From: Aquimarina sediminis
Lineage (GTDB): Bacteria > Bacteroidota > Bacteroidia > Flavobacteriales > Flavobacteriaceae
Reading direction: 5' to 3'
DNA: 64,000 nucleotides
NCBI RefSeq assembly: GCF_002895435.1
Contig: NZ_POYJ01000006.1
Coordinates: 186,001 to 250,000, forward strand
Below the pieces are notes generated by a model. That model had not been told where the DNA came from. It did no database searches and saw only the letters and a program-made list of their open reading frames with translations. The first letter of the stretch is position 1, and each line of letters begins with the position of its first letter. Made by a program: the position numbers and the translations under genes. Of the stretch, positions 9,048-17,262 are shown piece by piece.

Positions 9048-9076
9048 AAACGTCTGAACAAATTCAGACGTTTTTA
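9048..9076. terminator. Rho-independent terminator
   Basis: ACGTCTGAA and TTCAGACGT form a perfect 9-bp stem with a 4-base loop flanked by A6 and T5. The leftward Lrp gene ends 100 bp before it. Confidence 0.8.
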
Positions 9077-9086
9077 ATCTTTCCCT

Positions 9087-9125
9087 CGTACTCTCTTTAG
9101 TTTCCCTTGACTAATGTCCTCACAC
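9087..9125. repeat. dispersed ~50-bp element, copy 3 (short form)
   Basis: CGTACTCTCTTTAGTTT joined almost directly to TTGACTAATGTCCTCACAC. It matches both ends of the elements at 5804 and 6434 but lacks the palindromic spacer. Confidence 0.65.
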
Positions 9126-9175
9126 AAGATAAAGATGAATTCATACTATAAATATAATCAAATCCTATGCCAAAA

Positions 9176-9640
9176 TTATATTTCTAATTCCCCCAATTCA
9201 CTATGATCTGTAATTGGGTTATTCTCTATTAGATTAGAAAGTATAATATGTGTTTTGACTTCTCCATACGTAATAAGTCTATCTATAAACTCTTGCAAGT
9301 GTATTTGATCCCTAAGCACTACCTCCATGATTATATTTTCATTTCCAGTAATTCTATAACAGTTCACAACTTCCTTAAAATCAGATACTCTTATCAAAAA
9401 TGGTTTTAACCTCCCCATGAATGCTCTTAATGTGATCATAGCTTTTAACTGGTATCCTGTTTTTGTATATGATACATCGGCCATGTATCCTTTTAAAACA
9501 CCATAATCTTCCATTTTTTTAATTCGCTCGGCAACGGCAGGTGAGCTTAGCCCAACTTTTCTTCCTATTTCTGCGTTTGATAATCTTGCATTTTGCTGTA
9601 GGGATTCTAAAATCCCCCAATTGGTAACATCTATTTTCAT
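9176..9640 (-). CDS. Lrp/AsnC family transcriptional regulator
   Basis: 154 residues. The N-terminal winged helix-turn-helix (LQQNARLSNAEIGRKVGLSSPAVAERIKKMEDYGVLKGY) is the Lrp/AsnC DNA-binding signature. It is followed by the RAM (ACT-like) effector domain with TLRAFMGRLKPF, YRITGNENIIMEVVL and a C-terminal HIILSNLIE strand. Such proteins form octamers that usually sense amino acids. It is single, with a strong terminator 100 bp downstream, and is divergent from the 9878 gene across a 237-bp spacer. Its target could be the leftward or rightward neighbours or its own gene; the sequence does not decide. Confidence 0.92.
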   Translation of the reverse strand: MKIDVTNWGILESLQQNARLSNAEIGRKVGLSSPAVAERIKKMEDYGVLKGYMADVSYTKTGYQLKAMITLRAFMGRLKPFLIRVSDFKEVVNCYRITGNENIIMEVVLRDQIHLQEFIDRLITYGEVKTHIILSNLIENNPITDHSELGELEI

Positions 9641-9854
9641 CTGGTACTTATCTATCCTTTTAAATCATAAAACAAAATTTGCCTTGTAGTTATTTCATTG
9701 AGATTGAAATTCTCATTAAGCAAATTTTGTACATCCAAATCCTTTTACTTCTATTCGTGTTGATTTTAAACAAAAAATAACATTTATAATTAATAAATAA
9801 CGTAAATTAACCAATTAACTTTAAAATAGAAAGAAAAGTTCATAAAAATAGCTT

Positions 9855-9862
9855 TATTTTTG
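9855..9862 (+). promoter_or_regulatory. Bacteroidota -7 promoter element
   Basis: TATTTTTG matches the TAnnTTTG consensus and lies 15 bp before the ATG at 9878. I see no clear TTG at -33. Confidence 0.35.
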
Positions 9863-9877
9863 AAATAAGAAATTGCT

Positions 9878-10261
9878 ATGAGATTACAGCCTCGAAATAA
9901 AAGATTATATAAGAAAGCTATTGAAATATTTACGTTATCGCGAAGTATTTCGAAGTATCTTGGTGATGATTTAGCTCCATTACAAAATAATGGAGGAGAA
10001 AATCCTCATATCTATTTTACGGGAGATATTATTAGACAATCAGATGCGTTGGCTCCTAAAATAATAAATGCCGAAAATCAAGTTTTTCAGGATGATCGTA
10101 TTAAACAGGCAACCTCTCTTATACACATCACCAATAAGCTTTATAAGAATTGTGAGCGACTAGAGCAATCAGAAAGTAATGGCAAAGAATTCTTAATCCT
10201 ATTGCGTAAAGAGCTACGCAAATTTAAGCACCTACAACGCTCCTGGATGATGAGCCTATGA
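9878..10261 (+). CDS. hypothetical helical protein
   Basis: 127 residues, rich in Lys, Arg and Leu, predicted mostly helical (RNKRLYKKAIEIFTLSRSISKYL near the start; ITNKLYKNCERLEQ and LRKELRKFKHLQRSWMMSL near the end). No signal peptide or membrane segment, so cytoplasmic. The pattern suggests a small helical bundle, but I do not recognise a family with certainty. A TAnnTTTG promoter-like element precedes it. Codon use is like its neighbours. It converges on the leftward hydrolase operon with 26 bp between the stops. Confidence 0.7.
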   Translation: MRLQPRNKRLYKKAIEIFTLSRSISKYLGDDLAPLQNNGGENPHIYFTGDIIRQSDALAPKIINAENQVFQDDRIKQATSLIHITNKLYKNCERLEQSESNGKEFLILLRKELRKFKHLQRSWMMSL

Positions 10262-10287
10262 CTTGGATTTGCTTTTCTATAAAATAG

Positions 10288-10818
10288 CTACTCTGACCTC
10301 CCTTTGTTTTTTACCAAATTTGGATAGACAAGCCTGATTATCTCGTCTAAGTATTCCTTTTGTATAGTTGCAGACTGATAAAGGTTAGAGTTTTTCATTG
10401 CTATTGCCTGAGCAAAAATTTTGTACCGCAATCGTTCTAGCATTTTATCCATTTCTATATCTGACAAAGCTTCTATTATTTTTAGTTTGCCCAATTCTTT
10501 TTCCCACCATAGGATATCCATTTTTTCGGGATTCTTATGTTCTTTCATAAAACGATTGTTAAACTTGGTAGTGAGTTTAACTTCTTTGTCCAGTGCTTTT
10601 TCTACAGACTTTATAGAGTTTTTATACCCTTTACTTTTCTGAAGCTTCTCATACTTCACATAAACACTATCCATGTTATAGAAAGACGGATACGTTAGTA
10701 AAACTCGTTCATAATTTTCTATAGCTAATAGTATGTTATTCTCTTTTTCGGCTTTTAATGCTATTTCATAATTCTTTCTATAGCTATCAAAAATTTGCTC
10801 TTCGGTTTTGGTTTTTAT
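10288..10818 (-). CDS. helical C-terminal half of a frameshifted hydrolase-TPR gene
   Basis: The open frame runs back past the only ATG (10674) into the A9 run that ends the upstream hydrolase, with no stop. It encodes about 176 residues of TPR-like helices (TKTEEQIFDSYRKNYEIALKAE, then NNILLAIENYERVLL). DILWWEKELGKL here corresponds to NLGWWKYQVSLLD in the intact paralog at 6683-8104. A -1 shift in AAAAAAAAA (10818-10826) would join it to the hydrolase as one protein of about 404 residues. Thus it is best read as the second half of one gene split by a homopolymer frameshift, or expressed by slippage, rather than an independent gene. Confidence 0.65.
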   Translation of the reverse strand: MKTKTEEQIFDSYRKNYEIALKAEKENNILLAIENYERVLLTYPSFYNMDSVYVKYEKLQKSKGYKNSIKSVEKALDKEVKLTTKFNNRFMKEHKNPEKMDILWWEKELGKLKIIEALSDIEMDKMLERLRYKIFAQAIAMKNSNLYQSATIQKEYLDEIIRLVYPNLVKNKGRSE

Positions 10819-11501
10819 TTTTTTTTATGGGATTGTATCGCTAACCAGTCAAATGCTTTTAGGATTTCTTTTGAAGGAGGCCAACTATGATTACCGTCAT
10901 ATGTAATCAAGGTATGATTAAAATTAAGTTGCTGTAAATATTTTTTTACCGTTAGCATTTCTGTATAATTCATATCTCGGTTACCACAAATGCCCACGTA
11001 AGAAAATTGTTGAATAGAAGGCATTTGAGATTGGTTTTCAGAAAATCCAGCACCACAACCTATTACTCCTGCAATTTGATTGGTCATCACTGCTATTGTC
11101 GAAGCTAAACGCGCACCTCCTGAGAATCCAGCCAAAAACACTTGATTTTCATGTACTTTAAAGTTAGAGAACACAAACTCAAATAACCTGTTGGCTATAT
11201 CAAAGTTACCAGCATAGGGTCCATTTCTATTATTATTAGAACATATTAATATATGACTGTATGCTTCTGAAGCTTCAATAAAAGGTGTTATCCCCACTTT
11301 ACCTCTGGCAGCTGGTTCAAAAATAAAAACAATTGAAGAGGGTTTAGAGGCGTCAAAGGAAGTAGGAAGGTATAATGCAAAGGTCTCACTAGAGTTTTCA
11401 AAAACAGAAATAGAATCAATTACTTTCCCTTTTTCAAAAACCTGCTGTGCGTTGCCTAAAAGCACACCCCACCATAGAAATACAAATAGTTGTAGTCTCA
11501 T
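10815..11501 (-). CDS. secreted alpha/beta hydrolase (esterase/polyhydroxybutyrate depolymerase-like), frameshifted
   Basis: 228 residues with a signal peptide (MRLQLFVFLWWGVLLGNAQQ). The fold markers are clear: FALYLPTSFD strand, oxyanion region FIFEPAARG, nucleophile elbow AGFSGGAR, acid candidate in GNRDMNYTE, and His in DGNHSWPP near the end. Unlike its paralog at 6683, the catalytic serine is retained. The frame ends in HKKK then TAA at an A9 run, while the helical second half continues in the -1 frame. Its start overlaps the amidohydrolase stop by 4 bp (ATGA), indicating translational coupling in the leftward symporter-amidohydrolase operon. Confidence 0.8.
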   Translation of the reverse strand: MRLQLFVFLWWGVLLGNAQQVFEKGKVIDSISVFENSSETFALYLPTSFDASKPSSIVFIFEPAARGKVGITPFIEASEAYSHILICSNNNRNGPYAGNFDIANRLFEFVFSNFKVHENQVFLAGFSGGARLASTIAVMTNQIAGVIGCGAGFSENQSQMPSIQQFSYVGICGNRDMNYTEMLTVKKYLQQLNFNHTLITYDGNHSWPPSKEILKAFDWLAIQSHKKK

Positions 11502-12826
11502 TTATACTGCTTTCCATGTTTTATCACGATATCTACATCTTGCAAAATACTTATATGGCGTAATACATCTCCTTTTACCGCAATGATATCTGCATATTTA
11601 CCTTTGGTAACTGTTCCTACTTTGTCGGCAACTCCCATCCATAAAGAAGGCCAATAGGTTGCTGCTCTAATAGCATACATCGGATCAATTCCAAATTCAT
11701 TTACCCAAACATCTAGTTCATTCCAGGTAGATTGACTATGAAATTTCATAGGAATACCGCTATCCGTTCCTATCATCAACACTACTCCTGCATCTATTAG
11801 TTGTTTGATTTTGGTTTCTAATGTAGGTTTACGCATGGGTGTTAGTTGAAAATAAGGCAATTGATCTTTATGGGCAAAACTATTCTTTATATCGGCTACA
11901 ATGGTATCATGCAATCCTCTATGCCAGGAATCATTATCCAAATGTTCGCCGTGATCTCTAACATATTCATAATTATATAACCCTTCTACGGTAGGGCACC
12001 AATACATTGGTCCCAGGTTCATTTGCGCTGTTCGCTCCTTGATTGCCTTCATAACATCATCAGGATATTTTGGAGCCGAAGATAATCCTGTATGCTCAAA
12101 GCAATCTACCCCTGCTAATAGTCCTGCTCTGATTTCTTGCGGTCGATGTCCGTGTGCTACGACCTTGAGATTGTATTTATGAGCAGTATCTACAACAGCT
12201 TGTAATTCTCCGGTAGTCATCTGATCCTGATCAATAAGTTTGACGCAATCTACTCCGGCATCGGCGAGTTTTTTGATTTTCTTTTTGGCATCCTCTACTC
12301 CATTTATTCCCCAACGAAATGCTTCTGTACCGGGATATGGTTTTTTTTGAATAAAAGGTCCCGAAACATACAATGTTGCTCCGGGTATCTCTCCTTTATT
12401 AATACGATCTCGCACGGCAATACTTTCTTTTAGAGGGGCGCCCAAATCCCGTGCACTAGTAACTCCCGCCATCAGTAATTGTTCTGCAGATGATGGCATA
12501 ATTACATTTTCTAACAGTGGCGGATAGACCCTATCCCAATACTCATAATCAGCATGACCATTAATCATCGTATGTACATGCATATCCCAAAGTCCAGGAA
12601 GAACAGACATTCCTTCTGTGGAAATTACCTGAGCATTTTCTGGAACTTTTAGTGTTTCAAGCGTACCGACCTCTTTAATCCTATCGCCCTCTATAATGAT
12701 TACACTATTTTGTATTGGCACAGCTCCGAATCCATCAATTAATGTACCTCCTACAAGTGCTTTGATATTTTTTTGTTGCGCAAATGAAAGTGTAGTTATA
12801 CATAGCGCTATCCATAATGTTTTCAT
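11498..12826 (-). CDS. secreted amidohydrolase (imidazolonepropionase/prolidase-like)
   Basis: I choose the ATG at 12826 (MKTLWIALCITTLSFAQQ, a good signal peptide) rather than the upstream 12889. The mature protein is a metal-dependent amidohydrolase: DMHVHT supplies the first two metal ligands, VKLIDQD the likely carbamylated lysine, VVAHGH and FEHTG the next histidines, and IGTDSG the catalytic aspartate. The C-terminal beta-sandwich element GTVTKGKYADIIAVKGD is present. Members of this group hydrolyse Xaa-Pro or cyclic amide substrates. Downstream of a Na+/alanine symporter and upstream of a hydrolase, it probably acts in peptide or amino-acid scavenging; the substrate is inferred only. 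Confidence 0.88.
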   Translation of the reverse strand: MKTLWIALCITTLSFAQQKNIKALVGGTLIDGFGAVPIQNSVIIIEGDRIKEVGTLETLKVPENAQVISTEGMSVLPGLWDMHVHTMINGHADYEYWDRVYPPLLENVIMPSSAEQLLMAGVTSARDLGAPLKESIAVRDRINKGEIPGATLYVSGPFIQKKPYPGTEAFRWGINGVEDAKKKIKKLADAGVDCVKLIDQDQMTTGELQAVVDTAHKYNLKVVAHGHRPQEIRAGLLAGVDCFEHTGLSSAPKYPDDVMKAIKERTAQMNLGPMYWCPTVEGLYNYEYVRDHGEHLDNDSWHRGLHDTIVADIKNSFAHKDQLPYFQLTPMRKPTLETKIKQLIDAGVVLMIGTDSGIPMKFHSQSTWNELDVWVNEFGIDPMYAIRAATYWPSLWMGVADKVGTVTKGKYADIIAVKGDVLRHISILQDVDIVIKHGKQYK

Positions 12827-12893
12827 GATGAGTTGTGTTTCTCTAAAGATAAAAAAAATCAAAAGACTTGATTTATCCATACTTCTCAACCTT

Positions 12894-14435
12894 CTATTTA
12901 ATCATAGCCGCTATATTTTTTTGATATCGTTTTAGCTCTTCTTTTACTTTAGAACTTAACAAAAATAGACCAACCATATTGGGTACCATCATGGCAAAGA
13001 TCATGGCATCACTAAAATCTGTTACAGCATCTAAAGTAGCCGCAGCTCCTATTACGGTAAAGCAACAAAAAATAAATTTATACACATACTCTGTTCGTTT
13101 ACCTCTTCCAAAAAGGTAACTCCATGCCTGATATCCATAATACGACCATGAAATCATAGAAGAAAAAGCAAAGAGTAGCACGGCAATCGTAAGGAGGTAG
13201 GGAAACCACGATACACCGCTTTCTAATGCTGCAGCAGTAAGAAGTACACCTTGCTCATTATTGATTTCGACTCCAGTACTTATCTGCCCAGTAATAATTA
13301 AAACCAACGCGGTCATTGTACACACTACTACAGTATCAATAAAGGGTTCTAGTAACGCTACCAAACCTTCACTGGCAGGAAAACGAGTTTTTACAGCACT
13401 ATGGGCTATAGAAGCACTACCTACTCCAGCTTCATTACTAAAGGCGCCTCTTCTAAACCCTTGTACCAATACTCCCACAAAACCTCCTAATACACCCTCA
13501 GGGTGAAAAGCTCCATTCCAAATAGCTTGACAAGCGGCAGGAATAGCCGAACTATACAGCACCAATACTACGAGTACAGATACAATATAGGTAAGTACCA
13601 TAAAAGGCACCACCTTATCGGTTACACTTGCTATCTTTTTAATCCCTCCAATGATAACAACTCCTACCAGTATTGCCATGATAAGCCCAAATATCCAGCC
13701 TTGCCCATGAATCATAGCATTTTCTGAAACAATCACATGGTTAAACAATTTGAATGCCTGGTTTACCTGAAACATGTTTCCACCTCCAAAAGAACCACCG
13801 ATACACATAATAGCAAAGAGCACAGAGAGTACTTTTCCAATTTGAGTATATCCTTTTTCTCCCAATCCTTTTGATAAGTAATACATAGGTCCACCAAAAA
13901 CTTTCCCCGTACCATCTACTTCTCTATACTTAACTCCAAGGGTGCATTCTACAAATTTTGAAGACATCCCCAGTATTCCTATAATTACCATCCATAATGT
14001 CGCTCCTGCTCCACCAATGGATAGAGCAATAGCTACTCCTGCAATATTACCAAGACCCACTGTAGCAGAAACTGCTGTAGTTAATGCCTGAAAGTGACTT
14101 ACCTCACCATTTACATCCGCTTCATCTTTTGCTTTTGAAATTACTCTAGAGGATGATTCTTCAGATTCTTTTTGTTCCTGATTTTCTAGTGTATCATATT
14201 TACCACGAACCACTTGTATGGCAGTAAAAAAGCTTCTAATATTGATAAACCTAAAATAAATTGTAAAATAGGTAGCTCCTAATATCAATACCACCACTAC
14301 CCATGGGATACCCACAGACTCAGTAATTGGTATTTCGGCAAGCATGGCATCTACAAACCAAGATGTGGCTTCGCCAAAAGCCTGATTGAGATTTTGATCA
14401 ATTTTTTCTTCTGAGATAAGTACTGGTGCTGTCAT
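12894..14435 (-). CDS. alanine or glycine:cation symporter (AGCS family)
   Basis: 513 residues with about eleven membrane segments. Family signatures are evident: TTAVSATVGLGNIAGVAIA, GGPMYYLSKGLGEKG, FRRGAFSNEAGVGSASIAH and the C-terminal SWSYYGYQAWSYLFG. These proteins import alanine or glycine with Na+ at the inner membrane. An unusual charged insertion (about residues 88-108, ENQEQKESEESSSRV) precedes the first conserved block. It lies 67 bp upstream of the secreted amidohydrolase on the same strand and 93 bp downstream of a LuxR-type membrane regulator, suggesting a regulated unit for taking up products of peptide hydrolysis. Confidence 0.95.
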   Translation of the reverse strand: MTAPVLISEEKIDQNLNQAFGEATSWFVDAMLAEIPITESVGIPWVVVVLILGATYFTIYFRFINIRSFFTAIQVVRGKYDTLENQEQKESEESSSRVISKAKDEADVNGEVSHFQALTTAVSATVGLGNIAGVAIALSIGGAGATLWMVIIGILGMSSKFVECTLGVKYREVDGTGKVFGGPMYYLSKGLGEKGYTQIGKVLSVLFAIMCIGGSFGGGNMFQVNQAFKLFNHVIVSENAMIHGQGWIFGLIMAILVGVVIIGGIKKIASVTDKVVPFMVLTYIVSVLVVLVLYSSAIPAACQAIWNGAFHPEGVLGGFVGVLVQGFRRGAFSNEAGVGSASIAHSAVKTRFPASEGLVALLEPFIDTVVVCTMTALVLIITGQISTGVEINNEQGVLLTAAALESGVSWFPYLLTIAVLLFAFSSMISWSYYGYQAWSYLFGRGKRTEYVYKFIFCCFTVIGAAATLDAVTDFSDAMIFAMMVPNMVGLFLLSSKVKEELKRYQKNIAAMIK

Positions 14436-14528
14436 GATATAATTTTTAAGGCAAATTGCCCCAAAAACCAGTATTACAAAAGGTTAAGTAGTATTCAAAA
14501 TTTGTAATCCAAATGGTTAACCATGGGG

Positions 14529-15647
14529 TTACGTAGTATCATTAAGAGAAGTATATTTAAGAAAACTATTGGCTTTTGCAAAAGCTATCAATTGTTCTTT
14601 ACCCCCAGCCCCGCTGATATTAAGCATCTTTTTGATTTGATGGATATGCGTCTGAAATCCGTCTGTGCTGATATGCATTTCCTGCGCAATCTCTGTGTAT
14701 GATTTATGACTCCCATAATATGCCAAATATCCCAAAACTTCTTTTTGTCGATCAGAAAGTTCTATTTTGGAGGTTGCTCTCAAGGTTTCAAGATTGTTTT
14801 TTAAGGTTTTGATGGTATCCAGATGACTTTCGTTTGCCAATCGTAGTTGCTCATTTTCTTTCTTAAGTTTTGCTTTTTTAATTTCAAGCTTTTGAGCCAA
14901 ACTTTGCTGTTGCTCCTTTTCTGAAAGAAATTTCCAGCTATATAAGAGAATAGAAAACAAAAGAATAAAAAGAAACTTAAACGAAATAGCTGTTATACTC
15001 CCTAGTACACTCCAAAATTCCTGATCCATAAACTGCAAAACTCTATCCTGAGGTATGATTCTATGAGAAACCGCAATAACGATTAACACAAACAGCATAA
15101 ATGTTGGCAGATACATAAATCGCATTTGTCGACTCACAAAAGCTTTATTAAGTTCATAAAGCAAAGAAATTGCCACCAGAATTGAAATAGGAATATCAAT
15201 AAGCCAAATGAAATTATTACTTATCATAGGATTACCATAAGACGATGCTATAAAAACAAAGGCAATCATCCCTAATACACCACAAAAGACAGCTACAAAC
15301 TCTTTAACACTAAATCGCTGTACCAATCGTACTACAATCCCTGGCTTTTGTTGATGCTCTATAGAAGGTAATGATAATATGATAAATAATGAATTTGCCA
15401 GTGAGACGAGTACTCCAAAATAGATAAGTACCTTATTGGTAGAGGACCATTGTAATCCTACCACCATAATCAGGTTTATCAACGCTCCCAGTCCCCATAC
15501 AAATATTGCCAGTCCAAACCATTTGATCCCATGGATTGCTCTGGCATCTGCTCCTCTACGCCTTTCTTTGGTAAATATTCGCTGAATCACTACTGCCGAA
15601 ATAAGGCAAACAATGGCTGTTACTGTATATTCTATAGTATTATACAC
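14529..15647 (-). CDS. membrane-bound LuxR-type regulator
   Basis: 372 residues. The N-terminal 240 residues hold about seven hydrophobic segments (for example EYTVTAIVCLISAVVIQ, FVAVFCGVLGMIAFVFIA). A charged coiled coil (about 245-305, SEKEQQQSLAQKLEIKKAKLKKENEQL in register) follows, and then a C-terminal helix-turn-helix, ELSDRQKEVLGYLAYYGSHKSYTEIAQEMHIS...QTHIHQIKKMLNI, of the GerE/LuxR kind. It probably senses a ligand or membrane state and activates transcription directly. It is the first gene of the leftward symporter operon and a natural candidate for its regulator. A hydrophobic sensor joined to HTH is common in Flavobacteriia. Confidence 0.8.
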   Translation of the reverse strand: MYNTIEYTVTAIVCLISAVVIQRIFTKERRRGADARAIHGIKWFGLAIFVWGLGALINLIMVVGLQWSSTNKVLIYFGVLVSLANSLFIILSLPSIEHQQKPGIVVRLVQRFSVKEFVAVFCGVLGMIAFVFIASSYGNPMISNNFIWLIDIPISILVAISLLYELNKAFVSRQMRFMYLPTFMLFVLIVIAVSHRIIPQDRVLQFMDQEFWSVLGSITAISFKFLFILLFSILLYSWKFLSEKEQQQSLAQKLEIKKAKLKKENEQLRLANESHLDTIKTLKNNLETLRATSKIELSDRQKEVLGYLAYYGSHKSYTEIAQEMHISTDGFQTHIHQIKKMLNISGAGGKEQLIAFAKANSFLKYTSLNDTT

Positions 15648-15963
15648 ATTAAAGTTTTATGCCTAAAGATATTGAAATTTTGAATATTCAAAAGGGGTTA
15701 GTGAGTGCTTAATATCAATTCTGATATATTGAAGCTTATTTTGTATACACTTGATTTTTATCATCCTACTCCTTTAATTTTATATTTTTTTTATCTGTTT
15801 TTTACATAAAATTAACGCTGCTCAGAATCTCAATTTCAAAAAATGAAACTGGCATATCATAACATTGTACTTCATCTAATTTATTAACTAATACCATGTT
15901 ATTTTAATTCTCTGTGTTCTCCTCAAAGTATTTAGAGAGAATATACAGAAGAAAAAAGAGCAT
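15648..15963. other. intergenic region between divergent genes
   Basis: 316 bp, AT-rich, carrying the promoters of the leftward LuxR-type gene and the rightward 15964 gene. I find no palindrome or small frame that I can support. Confidence 0.4.
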
Positions 15964-16689
15964 ATGGTATCAAAAACACACACAAAAATGTCTAAAGAAA
16001 ATTATGATGCTAAACTAGCATTACTCGAAGGCTTACTTCAGGAAGAGGTTAAAAAACCGACAATTCCTATTGATGTATTTATGCAAGAAGCCGAAAACCT
16101 GTTTATATGGGCAGAAGAAGACAAAGAATTATTAACTAGCAAAGGGCTAGATTGGGAGCAATTAGGTAAAGATCTACCTACCCGTACAGGCGCATGTCGA
16201 TATGCTCAAGCCCTATGGATGAAAGAGCGGTATAATCAGGAAGAAGCTGCTAAAGCTTGGAAAACAGAGGCTCCCAAAGCATATGAATTTAGAAATGACC
16301 TGATGGCAGATTTGCGTTTTGCTTTTCGCAAACGTGCCGATTTATTGGCACGTGTAAGAGCTATTGCTGATGGAGAAGGCGATGCAGATATGATTCAAGA
16401 TCTGATGGATATCAGTGTATTGGGAAAGGCAAATATCGCAGAGCTCGAAAAAATCAAATATGATCCAAAAAACTTTGATCTGGCAGCACAAAAATCTGAT
16501 GCTCTTGCTGAATTGCTGGCAAAAGCCAATGGTGCTACATTAGACAATTCTAAAGCCAAAAACATACGGGATAGAGCCTATACCCATCTAAAGGAAGCTA
16601 TAGATGAAGTAAGGGATACAGGTAAATACGCTTTTAGAAAAGACCCAGAGCGATACAAAGGATATATTAGCAGGTATAAACGTCGATAA
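15964..16689 (+). CDS. hypothetical alpha-helical cytoplasmic protein
   Basis: 241 residues from ATG 15964; an in-frame ATG at 15988 (MSKENYDAKLALLEGLLQEE) gives 233 residues and is an equally good start. The sequence is charged and helical throughout, with no signal peptide, no membrane segment and no enzyme motif I recognise. Conserved-looking blocks are FMQEAENLFIWAEEDKELLT, DLPTRTGACRYAQALW and DLRFAFRKRADLLARV. The C-terminus is basic (KGYISRYKRR). It appears single; the following 350 bp is a GC-rich non-coding block. I cannot assign a function. Confidence 0.7.
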   Translation: MVSKTHTKMSKENYDAKLALLEGLLQEEVKKPTIPIDVFMQEAENLFIWAEEDKELLTSKGLDWEQLGKDLPTRTGACRYAQALWMKERYNQEEAAKAWKTEAPKAYEFRNDLMADLRFAFRKRADLLARVRAIADGEGDADMIQDLMDISVLGKANIAELEKIKYDPKNFDLAAQKSDALAELLAKANGATLDNSKAKNIRDRAYTHLKEAIDEVRDTGKYAFRKDPERYKGYISRYKRR

Positions 16690-16700
16690 TCTATTGCTAT

Positions 16701-17020
16701 TACTGACCCGCGCACAGGGTTGGGGCTTCAGCGCACCGCTGGAGACTCCCCCTACTGCGCGGGTTTGTTTTACCCTTGCGCGAGACATCACCTCTATGCC
16801 GATGGTCGAGACCAATAGTGCGGGGAACATAGACCTTGATGCGCTGAAGCTCTTTACTTTACCGCTGATCGATACTAGCAGTGTGCGGACGCCATACAGA
16901 ATTGCGATGGCAACATCACTGACTCCAAGGAAAAGTGCCTATACTGCGCGGGCGGCACACCATAGTGCGAGGATAACTTCCCACTATCCGATGGACGATA
17001 AAAATGTGTGTGGGTTACAT
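16701..17020. other. GC-rich structured non-coding block with degenerate internal repeats
   Basis: Base composition jumps: 35 of 60 bases at 16741-16800 are G or C, against about a third in the flanks. Inverted repeats include ACCCGCGCA (16706-16714) with TGCGCGGGT (16756-16764), enclosing a nested GGGGCTTCAGCG...CGCTGGAGACTCCCC hairpin, and GCTTCAGCGC (16725-16734) with GCGCTGAAGC (16841-16850). CTGCGCGGG recurs at 16944, and blocks around GCGCGAGACATCACC...GCCGATGG recur in degraded form. The frames on both strands here look like by-products of high GC. It is placed between a + gene and a - operon; function unknown. Confidence 0.6.
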
Positions 17021-17189
17021 AATAACATTTTCTACTAGTGATCCACTGAAAAAAAGGCTAGACTACAGATTTCTGTAAGGATTTCATTTTGAGGTGTTTT
17101 AGTTTTGTTATCGATCTATAACTTAAACAGAATAATAAACTTGATAAAGTGGAATATCTACTTTTATCAGAACAGGACAATAATATAAG

Positions 17190-17222
17190 AAAAAGTCGTA
17201 TCAAAATGAATACGACTTTTTC
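17190..17222. terminator. bidirectional Rho-independent terminator
   Basis: AAAAAGTCGTAT and ATACGACTTTTT make a perfect 12-bp stem around an 8-base loop. It lies 40 bp beyond the leftward lipoprotein operon. Confidence 0.85.
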
Positions 17223-17262
17223 TATTTTCAAAAGCTTATCTATACAAGTTCATTTTCTCCAT

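Noticed and set aside
16588..17038. Frames on both strands across the GC-rich block
   Set aside because: High GC removes stop codons by chance; no homology pattern, and inverted repeats argue for structure.
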